Positions 8,549 to 16,516 are shown, counted from the stretch's first letter. The stretch is DNA of 35,991 nucleotides from Egibacteraceae bacterium (GCA_035540635.1 DATLGH010000062.1:1-35991), one strand, 5' to 3'. Made by a program: numbers and translations. Notes: generated from the sequence alone by a model not told the origin.

Positions 8549-8593
8549 CGAGCGGTCTGCCACCCGTTGCGGCGCGGTGACCCACCTGCCCTG
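8528..8593 (+). repeat. Perfect 20-bp direct repeat spanning the helicase stop codon
   Basis: The 20-base sequence at 8528-8547 (coding the last AVTHLP residues and the first two stop-codon bases) recurs exactly at 8574-8593, 46 bases downstream in non-coding DNA. The flanking bases differ. It looks like a short duplication or remnant of a longer C-terminus. Confidence 0.8.
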
Positions 8594-8625
8594 CGCACGC
8601 CAACTCGCCCGCCGGCCGGGTCGCC

Positions 8626-9411
8626 TCAGGGGTTTCCGCTGACGGCGGCGCGCAGCGGGTCGGCGAGCGCCGGTCCGGCGGCGAGGACCCCGGGGTTGCC
8701 GTCGGGCGCGAGCAACGGCCCCACGACCGCCCCGGCCTCGGCGGCGAGCAGCGCGCCCGCCGCCCAGTCCCAGCGTGAGGGGGTGTCCTCGTAATAGCCG
8801 TCGACACGGCCCGCGGCGAGGGCGCAGAGGTCGAGGGCGGCCGAGCCGGCGCGGCGGATATCGCGCACGCGCGGCAGGAGGCCCGCCACGATCGCGGCCT
8901 GGCGACATCGGTGCTCCGCGTCGTAGCCGAATCCCGTCGCGACGAGCGCCCGCTCGAGCGGCACGGGATCGTTCACCGACAGCGGGCGCCCGTTCAGGCG
9001 GGCGCCGCCGCCCCGGACCGCGCAGAAGGTCTCGCCCCGCAGGGGATCATGCACGACGCCGACAACTGCTGACCAGGCGCCGCCGACGCGGTCCTCGCAC
9101 GCGACGCTCACGCACCACGCGGGGAACCGGTAGAGGTAGTTGACCGTCCCGTCGAGCGGGTCGAGGACCCACCGCAGGCCCGACCTCGCGGGCCGGTCCG
9201 CCCCCTCCTCGCCGAGGATCCCGTCGTCGGGCCGCTCGGCCACGATCGTGGAGACGAGCAGCTTCTCGGACGCCCGGTCGGCGTCGCTCACCGGATCGGT
9301 GACGCTCGACTTCGTCCCCACGCCGGTGGCGGCGCCGTAGCGCTCGAGCAGCTCCTCCCCGGCGCGTCGGGCCGCCCGCTCGGCGAGGTGGAGCAGGCCG
9401 TCTGCGGACAC
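8626..9411 (-). CDS. Inositol monophosphatase family protein
   Basis: 261 residues from a GTG at 9411, nine bases after an AAGGAG site; an in-frame GTG at 9417 is an alternative. These Mg-dependent, lithium-sensitive phosphatases hydrolyse inositol-1-phosphate, histidinol phosphate, fructose-1,6-bisphosphate or PAP. The two family signatures are present: WVLDPLDGTVNYLYRFP (metal-binding motif) preceded by the GEEGA glutamate, and near the C-terminus SRWDWAAGALLAAEAGA. TDPVSDADRASE matches the conserved Lys/Thr-Asp N-terminal segment. Length is normal. The substrate cannot be told from sequence; in actinobacteria, inositol-1-phosphatase and histidinol-phosphatase are the main candidates. It is divergent from flgN and probably unrelated to motility. 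Confidence 0.9.
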   Translation of the reverse strand: MSADGLLHLAERAARRAGEELLERYGAATGVGTKSSVTDPVSDADRASEKLLVSTIVAERPDDGILGEEGADRPARSGLRWVLDPLDGTVNYLYRFPAWCVSVACEDRVGGAWSAVVGVVHDPLRGETFCAVRGGGARLNGRPLSVNDPVPLERALVATGFGYDAEHRCRQAAIVAGLLPRVRDIRRAGSAALDLCALAAGRVDGYYEDTPSRWDWAAGALLAAEAGAVVGPLLAPDGNPGVLAAGPALADPLRAAVSGNP

Positions 9412-9497
9412 GGGCACGCGCTCCTTCTGGCTGGCGGATGGCCCGTACAGGCTACCGTCGCCTCCTGCCCGCCGGAATGCGGTGGGCCGCTCAGGCG

Positions 9498-9524
9498 TTA
9501 ACTCCTTCCCGGTACGGCCGACGG
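9498..9524 (+). promoter_or_regulatory. Candidate sigma-28 (FliA) promoter of flgN-flgK-flgL
   Basis: TTAA (9498-9501), 15 bases, then GCCGACGG (9517-9524). The sigma-28/sigma-D consensus is TAAA-N15-GCCGATAA/T. The same spacing and near-identical boxes precede flbD. The flgN ATG lies 7 bases after the -10, so the transcript would be leaderless or nearly so, and indeed no Shine-Dalgarno precedes flgN. Confidence 0.62.
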
Positions 9525-9531
9525 GACCGCC

Positions 9532-10044
9532 ATGACCGTGCGTGACCACACCCCCGGCCTCGACCGGCTGGCGGAGACGCTGGGCGCTGAGCGGCGCGTG
9601 GTGGAGTACCTGCTCTACAAGCTCGTCGCCGCGAAGCTGCTGCTCGCCGCGGACGAGCACCGTTTCGTGCCGCCCGCGCTCGAGGAGGTGGAGCGCGTGC
9701 TCGCCGCGCTGCGGGAGGCCGAGGCGCAGCGCGTGGACGCGCTGGCGGCGACCGCCCGCGAGTGGGCTGTCGCGGTGGGCGACCTGTCCCTGGCCGAGCT
9801 CGTGCGTCACGCACCCGAGCCGGTGGCGAGCGTGCTCCGCGCGCATGAGCACGCATTCCGCAACCTCGCGGAGGAGATCGAGAAGACCGCCGCCGACAAC
9901 CGGCGGCTGGCGACGAGCGCCCTCACCCACGTGCAGCGGGCGCTCGACGCGCTCACCGGCCCGACGGTCGGCGCGACGTACACCGCGTCGGGCCACCACC
10001 ACGCCGCGCTCCCGCGTCCCACCCGCCTGGACTCGGTGCTCTAG
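9532..10044 (+). CDS. flgN: FlgN-like flagellar export chaperone
   Basis: 170 residues, largely alpha-helical with heptad-like Leu/Ala spacing (for example LEEVERVLAALREAEAQRVDAL) and a disordered Thr/His-rich tail. FlgN chaperones bind the C-termini of the hook-filament junction proteins FlgK and FlgL and deliver them to the export apparatus. FlgN sequences diverge greatly, so the call rests on size, helical character and position directly before flgK, with a one-base stop/start overlap at 10044. It is probably made from a leaderless FliA-dependent message. It could alternatively be an unrelated helical protein, but the context is strong. Confidence 0.75.
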   Translation: MTVRDHTPGLDRLAETLGAERRVVEYLLYKLVAAKLLLAADEHRFVPPALEEVERVLAALREAEAQRVDALAATAREWAVAVGDLSLAELVRHAPEPVASVLRAHEHAFRNLAEEIEKTAADNRRLATSALTHVQRALDALTGPTVGATYTASGHHHAALPRPTRLDSVL

Positions 10045-11429
10045 TGGGCTTCATGGGCCTGCACACCGCCCTGAGCGGCATCCGGGCCGCGCAGACGGGG
10101 CTCGACACCGCGTCCCACAACGTCGCGAACGCGAACACCCCCGGCTACACCCGCCAACGCGTCGACCTCACCACCCGCAACCCCTACTACTCTCCCGTGG
10201 GGCTGATCGGCACCGGCGTCGACGTCGCGGCGATCGCCCGGGCCCGTGACGCCTTCCTCGACGCCCGGGCCCGCACGCTCGGCGCGGAGTTCTCCTGGCA
10301 TGACGCCACCGCGCAGCTGCTCCGGCGCACCGAGGCGGCGCTCGGCGAACCCGACCAGGGCCTCCCCCGCCAGCTCGGCGCGGTGTGGGACGCCTTCGAG
10401 GACCTCGCGCTCGACCCCGCTGACTCGGCGGCGCGCCGCCAGGTCCTGTCCGCGCTCGACGGCTTCGCCGCACGGGTGCGTGGGGTGGCGGTCGGCTGGG
10501 ATCAGCTCGCCGCCGACACCGGTGCCCGTCTCGCCGACGCGGTGCGGGAGGCCGATGGCCTGCTCTCCCGCGTCGCCGAGCTCAACCGCCAGATCGCCGA
10601 CGTGAGCCTGCGCCAGCCCCCACCGGGCGACCTGCTCGATCAGCGCGACCTCGCGGTGGACCGCGTTGCCGCGCTGCTCGGCGCGACGATCGGGACAGGA
10701 CCCGACGGGATGGTGACGATGTCGCTGCCCACCGGCGACGGCGGGGGCGTCACGCTCGTCACGGGGACGAGCGCGCGCACGCTCACCGTCGAGGGCGGGA
10801 CCGTGCGGACGGTCGTGGACGGTGCCGCCCTCACGGTCGCCCCCCGGGGGGAGACGGGGGCCCTGCACGCCTTCCTCACCGAGACGCTTCCCGGCAGGGT
10901 CGCGGCTCTCGACGCGTTCGTGAGTGATCTCGCCGCCGCCCTGAACGCCCAGCACGCCGCCGGCCGCGACGCCGAGGGCGCCCCCGGGGGCGCCCTGTTC
11001 ACCTTCGACCCGTCCGCAGGCGCCGCGCGCAGCATGCGGGTGTCAGCGGACGTGCTCGGCGACCCGCGGCGGCTCGCAGCGGGCGGTCCCGACGCCACGG
11101 GGCCCCACGATGCCCGCAACGCCGACGCGCTCGCCGCGCTGCGCGCCGCGAAGGTGGACGGCAAGCCGCCGTTCGACGGTCAGCTCGCCGCGTTCGTCGT
11201 CGAGCTCGGTGCGCGCGTGGCGACCGCGAGGAGCACCGCCGACGCGCAGGCGAGCCTCTCCGTGGCGGCCACGGTCGCCCGGCAGGGGGCTCACGGCGTG
11301 AGCCTCGACGAGGAGATGGTCGCGCTCGTCGCCTACCAGCGAGCGCTGGAGGCGGCGAGCCGGGTCATGACCGCCGTCGACCAGGCCCTCGACGTGCTCG
11401 TCAACCGCACCGGGATCGTCGGACGCTGA
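10044..11429 (+). CDS. flgK: Flagellar hook-associated protein 1 (FlgK)
   Basis: 461 residues. FlgK forms the first layer of the hook-filament junction and leaves the cell through the flagellar type III system. The N-terminal D0 signature is clear (MGLHTALSGIRAAQTGLDTA, then HNVANANTPGYTRQRV), and the C-terminus has the matching D0 helix (SLDEEMVALVAYQRALEAASRVMTAVDQAL). The middle contains the LNRQIADV and LLDQRDLAVDRVA segments typical of the family. The start is a GTG overlapping the last base of the flgN stop; the ATG at 10053 is an alternative that removes three residues. Length is within the FlgK range. Confidence 0.95.
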   Translation: MGFMGLHTALSGIRAAQTGLDTASHNVANANTPGYTRQRVDLTTRNPYYSPVGLIGTGVDVAAIARARDAFLDARARTLGAEFSWHDATAQLLRRTEAALGEPDQGLPRQLGAVWDAFEDLALDPADSAARRQVLSALDGFAARVRGVAVGWDQLAADTGARLADAVREADGLLSRVAELNRQIADVSLRQPPPGDLLDQRDLAVDRVAALLGATIGTGPDGMVTMSLPTGDGGGVTLVTGTSARTLTVEGGTVRTVVDGAALTVAPRGETGALHAFLTETLPGRVAALDAFVSDLAAALNAQHAAGRDAEGAPGGALFTFDPSAGAARSMRVSADVLGDPRRLAAGGPDATGPHDARNADALAALRAAKVDGKPPFDGQLAAFVVELGARVATARSTADAQASLSVAATVARQGAHGVSLDEEMVALVAYQRALEAASRVMTAVDQALDVLVNRTGIVGR

Positions 11430-11475
11430 CCGTCCGGTGGCCCGAGCGGAGCCACACGAGGACGAAGGAGGAGCG

Positions 11476-12366
11476 ATGCGGGTCACGAGCGAGATGATGG
11501 TCGCCAACTCCCTGCGGCGCCTGTCCACACGCCTCGAGCGCTACGAGCGTGCGCAGTCGCAGCTCGCCGCGGGCAGCCGCCTGCTCGCGGCGTCCGACGA
11601 CCCGTCGGGAACAGGGCAGGCGCTGGGCCTGAGGGCGAGCCAGCGAGCGCGGGAGCAGGAGGTGCGCAACGCCTCCGACGCCCGCAGCTGGCTCGGCCTG
11701 GCCGACAGCCAGCTGCAGGCCGCGGTCGAGGGCCTCCAGCGGGCGCGTGGGCTCGCGGTGCGGGGCTCGAGCTCCCTCAACGCCGACGAGCGCCGGGCGA
11801 TCGCGGCGGAGCTCGCGAGCGTGCGCGACGAGATGGTGACGATCGCGAACTTCGCGCATCGTGGGCGGCCGCTGTTCGCGGGGTACGGGGAGGGGCCCGC
11901 CGTCGCGCAGGTCGACGGGGTGTGGACCTTCCGGGGTGACGAGGGTGCGATCACCCGGCGGGTCGGCGAGTCCGACGTCGTGCAGGTCAACGTGACCGCC
12001 GCGGCGGCGTTCGGCTTCGGCAGCGCCGGGGGGGACGTCTTCACGATGCTCGACGAGCTCGTCGCGGCGCTCGACGCCCCGGACGCGGCCGCGGCGCTCA
12101 ACGCGGGGATAGGCCGCATCGACGGAGCCCGGCGGCACGTCGGTGACGCGCTCGCGCGGGTCGGCGCGAACACGAACCGGGTCGAGTCGGCGCGCCGGCG
12201 GTCCGAGGACGCCCTTGCCGCGACCCGCGGTCAGCTCGCCGAGGTGGAGGACGTCGACATCGCAGCCGCGATCATGGATCTGCAGACCCAGGAGCTCGCG
12301 TACACGGCGACGCTGCAGGCTCTCGCCCGTGCGCTCCCTCCCTCCCTCGTGAGCTTCCTGCGCTAG
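11476..12366 (+). CDS. flgL: Flagellar hook-associated protein 3 (FlgL)
   Basis: 296 residues, starting at ATG 11476 behind a strong GAAGGAGGAG site; an upstream in-frame GTG at 11437 has none. FlgL forms the second junction layer, onto which flagellin assembles. It has flagellin-like terminal domains: N-terminal MRVTSEMMVANSLRRLSTRL with QLAAGSRLLAASDDPSGTG, and C-terminal VEDVDIAAAIMDLQTQELAY. The central domain is short, as expected for FlgL. It follows flgK after 46 bases and precedes fliW, an order shared with Bacillus and other Gram-positive bacteria. Confidence 0.93.
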   Translation: MRVTSEMMVANSLRRLSTRLERYERAQSQLAAGSRLLAASDDPSGTGQALGLRASQRAREQEVRNASDARSWLGLADSQLQAAVEGLQRARGLAVRGSSSLNADERRAIAAELASVRDEMVTIANFAHRGRPLFAGYGEGPAVAQVDGVWTFRGDEGAITRRVGESDVVQVNVTAAAAFGFGSAGGDVFTMLDELVAALDAPDAAAALNAGIGRIDGARRHVGDALARVGANTNRVESARRRSEDALAATRGQLAEVEDVDIAAAIMDLQTQELAYTATLQALARALPPSLVSFLR

Positions 12367-12373
12367 CGCGCGG

Positions 12374-12420
12374 GTAGCGGGGCGGTAGCACACCACGCGC
12401 TCGAGTAGCGAAGCGGTAGC
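12374..12420 (+). repeat. Pair of 16-bp direct repeats upstream of fliW
   Basis: GTAGCGGGGCGGTAGC (12374-12389) and GTAGCGAAGCGGTAGC (12405-12420) differ at two central positions and start 31 bases apart, close to three helical turns. Each unit itself contains GTAGC twice in the same direction. A TANNNT-type TAGGCT follows at 12430-12435, about 24 bases before the fliW ATG, so the repeats lie where an activator or repressor would bind. Confidence 0.5.
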
Positions 12421-12459
12421 GCCCCCTACTAGGCTTGCCGCTCCCGGAGGTCACACCCC

Positions 12460-12861
12460 ATGAACGAGCCCGCGTCCATCCTCGAGTTCCCCGACGGCAT
12501 CCCCGGCTTCCCGTCGTCGCGGCGCTTCGTCCTGAGCGACCTGACCGAAGACGCCGAGGGGCCGTTCCAGGTGCTGCAGAGCCTCGACGACCCGACGCTG
12601 TCCATGGTGGTGAGCGTGCCATGGCCGTTCTTCCCCGACTACAGCCCCCGTCTCGACGAGACGGACCGCGCGGTCCTCGAGCTCGACGACCCCGAGGACG
12701 CCGTCGTGTTCTGCGGGGTGACCGCGGATCCCGACAACGGGACGGTCTTCCTCAACCTGCTCGGGCCTTTCGTCGTGAATGCGCGGACCCTCCGGGGCCG
12801 GCAGGTGGTGCTCACCGACCCGCAGCAGCCGGCGCGTGCGCCGGTTCTGCTGCGCGGGTAG
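12460..12861 (+). CDS. fliW: Flagellar assembly factor FliW
   Basis: 133 residues. FliW binds CsrA and releases flagellin mRNA from CsrA repression; free flagellin in turn titrates FliW, giving a partner-switch that matches flagellin synthesis to export. Family features are the LEFPDGIPGFPSSRRFVLSDL opening, QVLQSLDDPTLSMVV in the middle and VFLNLLGPFVVNARTLRGRQVVL near the end. The ATG has a GGAGG site nine bases upstream. csrA starts 3 bases after its stop, the usual arrangement. Flagellin itself (fliC/hag) is not in this window. Confidence 0.95.
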   Translation: MNEPASILEFPDGIPGFPSSRRFVLSDLTEDAEGPFQVLQSLDDPTLSMVVSVPWPFFPDYSPRLDETDRAVLELDDPEDAVVFCGVTADPDNGTVFLNLLGPFVVNARTLRGRQVVLTDPQQPARAPVLLRG

Positions 12862-12864
12862 CCG

Positions 12865-13161
12865 ATGCTCGTCCTGACGCGGCGCGCCGGTGAGTCGGTC
12901 GTCATCGGCAACGACATCGTCGTCACGGTGCTCGAGGTGCGGGGTGACCAGGTGCGCATCGGCATCGACGCGCCCCGCAGCGTGACCGTGCACCGCGAGG
13001 AGGTGTTCCGCACGATCGAGCGCGAGAACACCGCCGCGGTTGCCGCCGCCGAGCAGACCAGGGCGCTGCTGCGCGGCGCCGACCTGCCACGCCGCGTCCG
13101 GCGGCCCGATCCCGGCGTGCGGCGCGATCCCCTCAGCGGAAAGCGACCTCCACCTCGGTGA
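12865..13161 (+). CDS. csrA: Carbon storage / translational regulator CsrA with extended C-terminus
   Basis: 98 residues. CsrA is a dimeric RNA-binding protein that blocks ribosome sites containing GGA loops; in FliW-bearing bacteria its main target is flagellin mRNA. The first ~60 residues are canonical: MLVLTRRAGESVVIGNDIVV, then EVRGDQVRIGIDAPRSVTVH and REEVF with the conserved RNA-contacting arginine. Most family members end at 60-75 residues; here an extra basic, proline-rich stretch (ADLPRRVRRPDPGVRRDP and on) follows. The 3' end overlaps the convergent DUF4230 gene by 29 bases. A frameshift or lost stop could explain the extension, but the frame is open and plausible. Confidence 0.93.
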   Translation: MLVLTRRAGESVVIGNDIVVTVLEVRGDQVRIGIDAPRSVTVHREEVFRTIERENTAAVAAAEQTRALLRGADLPRRVRRPDPGVRRDPLSGKRPPPR

Positions 13162-13837
13162 AGCCCAGGGAGCCGAGCAGGCTCTCGAGCATGGCCCGGG
13201 TGTTGCGCTCGGCGGCGGCGATGAGGTCGGTCTCGCCCGCAGCCGCGCCCAGCCGTTCCTGCGCGAGCAGGTAGAGCTCCCGCTGGCTGCCCCCCTCGTC
13301 GGAGAGGAGCCCGCCGATCCGGTCGAGCAGGCCACGCCGGTGCTCGTAGACGTAGCTCTCCTCGAGGTCGATGCGCGGCGCGGACAGGCGGGGCGCGGGC
13401 AGGACGATGCGCGCGCTCGACCGGTCGTCGGACACGCGGACCGCGCCCCCGGAAAGCCCGGAGAAGTCGACCGTGGCGTCGACCGTGCCGGCGGCGACGA
13501 ACAGCGTCCGCTCCCCCGCCAACGCCGGCGGCAGGTACCGGGCGTGCTCCTCGACGTCGAGGAGCACCTGGAAGTGGCCGGTGGCGGCGCGGTACTCGCT
13601 GAGATCCTCGAGCGCCTGGAGGACCGCGGGCCCGGTGCGCTCCACCCGGTCGGTCGCGAAGGGGTTGGGGACGGTGGGGACGAGCCGCCCGAGCACGACG
13701 AGACCGGCGAGGCCGAGGACGACGACCACCGCGACGCCGGCGACGAACGCCCACACCCCGCCACGTCCCCGACGACCCGCCGAGGTGGCCCATCGCGGGG
13801 CGCCGCGGTCGGTGTCGTCGTCGACCCCTGCGCTCAC
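13133..13837 (-). CDS. DUF4230 domain-containing membrane-anchored protein
   Basis: 234 residues from a GTG with an AAAGGAGG site 7 bases upstream; longer in-frame starts are not needed. A basic N-terminus precedes one transmembrane segment (WAFVAGVAVVVVLGLAGLVV), and the rest is predicted outside the membrane. The body matches DUF4230: a VLQALEDLSEYRAATGHFQVL start, an acidic linker, a hydrophobic strand set, and a helical C-terminus with RNTRAMLESLLGSLGFTEVEV. The family is widespread in actinobacteria and firmicutes without a known function. It is convergent with csrA, overlapping it by 29 bases, and divergent from the small acidic gene at 14066. No link to motility is evident beyond position. 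Confidence 0.82.
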   Translation of the reverse strand: MSAGVDDDTDRGAPRWATSAGRRGRGGVWAFVAGVAVVVVLGLAGLVVLGRLVPTVPNPFATDRVERTGPAVLQALEDLSEYRAATGHFQVLLDVEEHARYLPPALAGERTLFVAAGTVDATVDFSGLSGGAVRVSDDRSSARIVLPAPRLSAPRIDLEESYVYEHRRGLLDRIGGLLSDEGGSQRELYLLAQERLGAAAGETDLIAAAERNTRAMLESLLGSLGFTEVEVAFR

Positions 13838-13976
13838 CCGGCAACCTCCTTTGCGGTCACGGCCCGGGCCACCGACAGGGTGTACCCGCGTGACCGCTCG
13901 ATCATGGCCTCCTGGGATGGGCGCGGATGACGCGCTGCCCTCTGACGGGGCCTTCGCGCTGGTGGCTGGCCCAGCT

Positions 13977-13996
13977 TTCCCGCGCCCGCGCGGGAA
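13977..13996. repeat. 20-bp dyad in the DUF4230 / acidic-protein divergent region
   Basis: TTCCCGCGC and GCGCGGGAA face each other across two bases. The site is 140 bases from the DUF4230 start and 70 bases before ATG 14066. It has no T-run, so an operator or structured leader is more likely than a terminator. Confidence 0.45.
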
Positions 13997-14065
13997 TCCT
14001 GCGTTTCGCTTGGGAGGGTGACGGGGATCTGCCAGCCATCCTGTCACCGACCCGAGGAGGGCGCG

Positions 14066-14239
14066 ATGCCGGCCGAAGACCCGAACGAGATGCAGACCAA
14101 CCAGGGCGAGGGCGAGGGCCTGCTGTCGGGTGAGAAGGCCATCCTCGACGACCTCGGCGGCTCCACCGAGCCGACGGACGAGGAGGAGGGGACGCTCGAG
14201 CAGAAGGTCGATGAGGCCAGGGACCGCCTGAGCTCCTGA
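14066..14239 (+). CDS. Small acidic hypothetical protein (57 aa)
   Basis: The start at ATG 14066 follows a GAGGAGG site by 5 bases; an upstream in-frame ATG at 14018 has no such site. The protein is strongly acidic and hydrophilic (about one third Asp/Glu), beginning MPAEDPNEMQTNQGEGEG and ending EQKVDEARDRLSS, with LLSGEKAILDDLGG in the middle. It looks intrinsically disordered with one short C-terminal helix. No family is recognised. It is convergent with the LVIVD gene (12-base gap). The ribosome site supports expression. Confidence 0.6.
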   Translation: MPAEDPNEMQTNQGEGEGLLSGEKAILDDLGGSTEPTDEEEGTLEQKVDEARDRLSS

Positions 14240-14251
14240 CCGCCCGGCGCG

Positions 14252-16366
14252 TCAGGAGCGCGTGCGCAGCAGGCTTGCCGCCGTGGCGACGCCCGTCAGC
14301 ACGACGAGCGCCAGCGCGAGCATGACCGGAGCCGGGGGGCCTCCTGACCGACTCCCGGCGATCGGCGCGACCGCCAGGTCGGTGCCCTTCCCACCCGCGG
14401 GCGAGACCGCGGGGTCGAGCAGGGGCGCCCGCTCGGTGCCGGCGGCGTCGTCCATGGGGGGGATGGCCCCGGCAGGCTCGTCGACGACGCAGTCGAGGCA
14501 CGGCACGCCACCACCGGCCGTGTGGCCGGCGTCGCCGGCGAGCCATGGGGCGGGGCCCTCCCCGCTCCAGCGGAAGACGTCGAAACCGCGGTCCATGTCG
14601 CCCGCGTAGACGTACGGCCCCTTGTGGAACTTCGCCGCCCACGTGTTCGCGCGGTCGAGCACCGCCGCGGCGAGCTCCCGGGGATGGCTCGGGTCCGACC
14701 AGTCCACGATTCGCGTACCCGCGATGTACCACCCCATCGACAGCACCTTCGTGCCGGGAGCGAAGCGGCCGAAGTGCGAGGTGCACGGCCGGTCGTCGGT
14801 GGGGCCGACGACGTTGGGGACGTAGTAGCCCAGCGGGCCGATCGGGGCCTCCTCGTTCGTGATGTCGTAGGAGGCCAGTCCTTCGCCGGGGCACACACCG
14901 GTCCCCTCGACGAGGAACCCGCCGAGCACGAGGCTCTCGTTGTTCGTCACCATCAGCTCGAGGTCCGGGCTCGGGAAGACCCCGTGGGCGTAGGAGCCGA
15001 CGTTGGGCGTCCGGGAGAGGAGCACGGGGTTCGCGGGGTCGCGCGTGTCGTAGATCCGGTAGTTGTTCTCCGACGCCGCGTACGCCCGATTGCCGCCAGG
15101 GCTGAACTCGATGTCGTGGACCCCGCCCTCGGTCGGGGCGCGACCGGTGAGCACGACGGGGTTGTCGAGGTCGGTGAAGTCGACGATGGGGATGTCGTTG
15201 AGGAGCCCGGGCAGTGCCCCGTTCGAGGCGTAGCCGTAGGGCCTGGTCGGGTGGAAGATGAAGTTGTGCACCCCCCCGTGGCCGGTCAGCAGCCGGTACA
15301 TCGGCGACCACCGGTACGGGTCGGTGATGTCGAAGACGCCGATGCCTCCCGAGCCCGACCCGATCACCGGCACCTTCGTGGACGCGGCGGTGAGGGACGC
15401 GTTCACCGTCGTGCCGCCGGCCACCGCGTCCCGGATCGGCTTGCCGTCGCTGTTGGCGATCTCCAGCCCCGGGATGCCCGACGCGACGCTGCTGCCCGCC
15501 GTCGGCTCGTCGTCAGCGTCGACCTGGACGAGGCCGACGGCTCCCGCCTGCTCGGCCGATGCGATCTTCTGCGCGAAGGTGAAGACGGGGCACTGGTCGA
15601 CCGGGTCCTCGCCGAGGTGGGCGTCGACGAGGGCGATCTTGCCCTGCACGTCGATGCCCGCGTAGCTGGCGGGCGTGCACCCGGTGCCCGCGTAGACGAG
15701 GTCGGCGGTCTGGCCGGCGACCGCAGCCGTCCCGACCCAGTGCGTCGCGCGCACGAACCCGGCGAGGCTCTCGGGGGCGTTGACCGTGACCCCCACGCCC
15801 GCCCCGCCGTCGCCCTCGTTGCCACACGGCTCCCCGGTCTGCTGGGTGAGGGCGAGCACCACCCGCGTCTCGCCGGTCTGCGGGTCGGTGAACTTCTTGA
15901 TCCCCACGTCGTTGCGGTCCTGGCGGCAGGTGACCTGCGTGACGAACCGGGGGTTCTCCGGGTCGGTGATGTCGAAGACGTAGCCGCCGCGCTGGTAGGA
16001 GCCCATGACCGCGAAGTCGCGCTCGGCCATGATCGGCCGGGTCGGGTTGCCCTGCGCGTCGACGGGTCCGAGCGGGTCGCCCTGCTCGTCGACGAGGACC
16101 CCGGTGGCGTAGTCGCGGAGCGCGACCGTGTGGGTGAAGAACTCGAGGTCCGTGCCGACGCGCGGGCTCCGCCCCGGATCGTGCTGCCCGGGGTTGAAGT
16201 TGTACACGTGCCCGAGGTTGAACAGCTCCGGCTCCCCGGGGGTGGCGGGGAGCTCTTCGGGGATGGCGACCTGCGCCCCCGCCCCGGCGGCCCCCACGCA
16301 GCTGAGGACGAGCAACGTGCTGACCGCTGCCGCGGTGAGGAAGGAACGCCTGCGAGCCCCCATCAT
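14252..16366 (-). CDS. Secreted LVIVD-repeat protein with protease-associated (PA) domain
   Basis: 704 residues from ATG 16366, with GGAGGAG 7 bases upstream. The N-terminus carries a twin-arginine-like signal peptide (RRRSFLTAAAVSTL, hydrophobic core, AGAQ cleavage region). The mature part has beta-propeller LVIVD-type repeats such as GGYVFDITDPENPRFVTQV, GIGVFDITDPYRWSPMY, IPIVDFTDLDNPVVLTG and YRIYDTRDPANPVLLS. A PA domain is inserted around residues 200-330 (AGIDVQGKIALVDAHLG, KIASAEQAGAVGLVQVD). The C-terminus has a Pro/Gly linker and one membrane helix (PVMLALALVVLTGVATAASLL) ending RTRS, so it is probably anchored on the outside of the membrane. Function is unknown; the fold suggests protein or ligand binding. 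No catalytic protease motif is visible. Confidence 0.85.
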   Translation of the reverse strand: MMGARRRSFLTAAAVSTLLVLSCVGAAGAGAQVAIPEELPATPGEPELFNLGHVYNFNPGQHDPGRSPRVGTDLEFFTHTVALRDYATGVLVDEQGDPLGPVDAQGNPTRPIMAERDFAVMGSYQRGGYVFDITDPENPRFVTQVTCRQDRNDVGIKKFTDPQTGETRVVLALTQQTGEPCGNEGDGGAGVGVTVNAPESLAGFVRATHWVGTAAVAGQTADLVYAGTGCTPASYAGIDVQGKIALVDAHLGEDPVDQCPVFTFAQKIASAEQAGAVGLVQVDADDEPTAGSSVASGIPGLEIANSDGKPIRDAVAGGTTVNASLTAASTKVPVIGSGSGGIGVFDITDPYRWSPMYRLLTGHGGVHNFIFHPTRPYGYASNGALPGLLNDIPIVDFTDLDNPVVLTGRAPTEGGVHDIEFSPGGNRAYAASENNYRIYDTRDPANPVLLSRTPNVGSYAHGVFPSPDLELMVTNNESLVLGGFLVEGTGVCPGEGLASYDITNEEAPIGPLGYYVPNVVGPTDDRPCTSHFGRFAPGTKVLSMGWYIAGTRIVDWSDPSHPRELAAAVLDRANTWAAKFHKGPYVYAGDMDRGFDVFRWSGEGPAPWLAGDAGHTAGGGVPCLDCVVDEPAGAIPPMDDAAGTERAPLLDPAVSPAGGKGTDLAVAPIAGSRSGGPPAPVMLALALVVLTGVATAASLLRTRS

Positions 16367-16516
16367 CTGCCCACTCCTCCGCGGGTGCATCCCGGCCCGG
16401 GAACGGGCCGCCTCACTGAGATATTCGCCGTCGCGCGGAGGATTCCTGTCGCCTCCGGCAGGGCCTCGGCGTGCGAGCGCCCGCGCCGTGGCGGGTCCGG
16501 CGGGGCGGACCTCGGC

